DNA from: an uncultured Christensenella sp.
Lineage (GTDB): Bacteria > Bacillota > Clostridia > Christensenellales > Borkfalkiaceae
Direction of reading: 5' to 3'
Length of the DNA stretch: 32,653 nucleotides
NCBI GenBank assembly: GCA_910586365.1
Contig: CAJUGP010000013.1
Location: 17,866 to 50,518, forward strand
In this document: piece by piece, positions 32,571 through 32,653 of the stretch
Position numbering within the stretch: the first letter of the stretch is position 1
Layout of the letters: every line of letters starts with the position of its first letter
The notes under the pieces: generated by a model
Databases searched by the model: none
The model's input: only the letters and a program-made list of their open reading frames with translations
Told to the model about the DNA's origin: nothing
Translations under genes and position numbers: made by a program

Positions 32571-32653
32571 GCCGGACGCAGCCGACTTCCTGTCATGTTG
32601 AGCACAGTCGTTCACGCCGCTACGCTCTGTCATGCCGGACGCAGTCGACTTCC
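32560..32653. repeat. 31-bp imperfect direct repeat spanning the start codon
   Basis: Read on the minus strand, 32653-32623 and 32590-32560 share 31 bases with one mismatch (an A/G at the ninth base), 63 bases apart. Each copy contains catgacagagcg, so each supplies an ATG-ACA-GAG-CG start. Because 63 is a multiple of three, both ATGs (32633 and 32570) are in the same open frame, and the frame stays open to the window edge. The sequence resembles short dispersed intergenic repeats of the catgacagagcg type familiar from Clostridia, which is a comparison from memory. No -10/-35 promoter or good Shine-Dalgarno sequence is visible in the 83 bases upstream of 32570; the nearest AGGA lies about 17 bases before the ATG, too far for normal use. 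Confidence 0.75.

Noticed and set aside
27815..32351. A polysaccharide lyase or other enzyme in the beta-helix region
   Set aside because: The rung pattern fits the fold, but I see no conserved catalytic cluster, and many non-enzymatic surface proteins share it.
2975..32461. Many Arg-rich minus-strand open frames of 60-190 codons in the two other registers
   Set aside because: All overlap the giant gene out of frame, are Arg/Ser-rich as expected for frameshifted reading of this composition, and repeat because the underlying gene repeats.
1..32653. A CRISPR array or other spaced short DNA repeats
   Set aside because: The similarity between units is at protein level, with period about 230 bases and diverged DNA; there are no short identical repeats with regular unique spacers.
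1..32653. A broken gene or several adjacent genes
   Set aside because: The same codon register holds at every point checked, with no stop, and each domain passes into the next without a break.

Overview
The window is one gene, and not all of it. A single reading frame on the minus strand (codons occupying positions 3k to 3k+2) has no stop codon from one edge of the window to the other. The best start is an ATG at 32570, followed by a positively charged n-region, a hydrophobic stretch and a lipobox (L-A-G-C). The frame runs off the left edge at base 1 with no stop, so the product has at least about 10,856 residues (roughly 1.2 MDa, estimated). I see no second protein gene, RNA gene, CRISPR array or insertion sequence. 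The long plus-strand open frames (420-8171, 8529-10955, 11040-26894 and others) are codon-register mirror images of this gene.

Layout in the direction of translation (right to left): 32653-32571, upstream sequence with a 31-bp direct repeat; 32570-32463, signal peptide and lipobox; about 32351-27815, four right-handed beta-helix-like blocks, each opened by a His-led header with a LYLTGDI / CLNGH-type motif; about 27810-27440, a Thr/Ser/Asp/Lys-rich linker; about 27435-5916, an array of about 94 Listeria-Bacteroides (InlB B-type) repeats averaging about 76 residues; about 5915-5686, a short beta-rich transition module; about 5685-1, at least 1,890 residues of Thr- and acid-rich tail built from PDG and D-x-D-G-N turn motifs, still open at the edge.

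The product is most simply read as a giant secreted, probably surface-attached protein. The beta-helix part would lie near the N-terminus, the B-repeats would form a very long stalk, and the Thr-rich tail would form a further extended segment. Its partner and function cannot be read from the sequence. The C-terminal anchor, if there is one, lies outside the window.

Organism: the moderately G+C-rich coding sequence, B-repeats, CLNGH-type beta-helix headers and the catgacagag-type upstream repeat suggest an anaerobic, probably gut-associated member of the Clostridia (Bacillota). This is an inference from general familiarity, held with low confidence; no taxonomic marker gene is present.
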